From NCBI GenBank assembly GCA_028279995.1, contig JANQMQ010000117.1, positions 1 to 5,297 of the forward strand: DNA of 5,297 nucleotides, written 5' to 3'. The stretch is from Candidatus Phaeomarinibacter sp. (GTDB taxonomy: Bacteria; Pseudomonadota; Alphaproteobacteria; CGMCC-115125). This document shows, piece by piece, positions 5,136-5,297 of this stretch; within the stretch, counting starts at the first letter, position 1; each line of letters begins with the position of its first letter. The position numbers were made by a program, and so were the translations under genes. The notes beneath the pieces were generated by a model. It ran no database searches, was not told the origin of the DNA, and worked only from the letters and a program-made list of their open reading frames with translations.

Positions 5136-5297
5136 ATGAGCAACGCCATTACGATTGATCGGCTGACGCCGACCATCGGCGCGGAGATTTCCGGCGTCGA
5201 TATGAGCCAGCCGCTGGGCAACGAGACATTCGCCGCCGTCCATGACGCGCTGATGGCCCACGGGGTGATCTTTTTTCGCGATCAGGACATCACGCCG
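5136..5297 (+). CDS. TauD/TfdA-family Fe(II)/2-oxoglutarate-dependent dioxygenase, N-terminal part
   Basis: The first 54 codons of a gene running off the right edge are visible. The translated start has ITIDRLTPTIGAEISGVDMS (residues 5-24) and, after a short helix, MAHGVIFFRDQDITP (40-54). The G-A-E-I-x-G-V-D motif and the H-G-V-I-F-F-R-D-Q motif are typical of the N-terminal segment of TauD/TfdA dioxygenases, which oxidise substrates such as taurine, alkyl sulfonates or aryloxyacids at the expense of 2-oxoglutarate. The HxD...H iron ligands lie outside the window, so neither activity nor substrate can be judged. It follows the OCD-family gene by 186 nt on the same strand; a shared catabolic role is possible but unproven. 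Confidence 0.85.
   Translation, partial: MSNAITIDRLTPTIGAEISGVDMSQPLGNETFAAVHDALMAHGVIFFRDQDITP

Overview
The window looks like an ordinary core-genome stretch from a high-GC alphaproteobacterium. This is judged from the gene order aroA-cmk-rpsA-ihfB-lapA, the strong G/C bias at third codon positions, and the protein features: a short Cmk, a six-domain S1 with the tail motif SLGDILGAAL, and an IhfB with an acidic C-terminal extension. The genus cannot be fixed from the sequence. Every supported gene is on the + strand.

Layout. Positions 1-178 are the 3' end of aroA (shikimate pathway), followed after 9 nt by cmk (CMP/dCMP kinase). A 234-nt gene-free stretch (827-1060) follows and is probably the rpsA promoter and 5' leader. 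It holds several potential hairpins and three copies of the nonamer CCCKAAAAA. rpsA (1061-2773) encodes ribosomal protein S1 and ends at a strong intrinsic terminator (2831-2868). A second gene-free stretch (2869-3064) carries a cluster of TGAC/GTCA tetramers and one near-consensus IHF site ahead of ihfB (3065-3457). After a 141-nt gap with nested inverted repeats comes lapA (3599-3991), a small two-helix inner-membrane protein gene. It overlaps by 23 nt the gene for an ornithine cyclodeaminase/mu-crystallin-family NAD(P)-dependent enzyme (3969-4949). The window ends in the first 54 codons of a TauD/TfdA-type Fe(II)/2-oxoglutarate dioxygenase (5136 onward).

How the genes fit together. The first part is a classic growth-linked cluster: aromatic precursor synthesis, pyrimidine nucleotide supply, translation initiation (S1) and nucleoid architecture (IHF). 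lapA commonly follows ihfB in proteobacteria. In gammaproteobacteria lapB comes next and the pair controls LPS synthesis, but no lapB is seen here. The last two genes look like small-molecule or amino-acid catabolism and mark the change from conserved cluster to lineage-specific genes.

No clearly new multi-gene system is visible. The parts most worth a second look are non-coding: the structured rpsA leader with its CCCKAAAAA repeats, and the ihfB upstream region with a possible autoregulatory IHF site and TGAC cluster. The OCD-family enzyme also has a changed active-site motif that argues against true ornithine cyclodeaminase activity.
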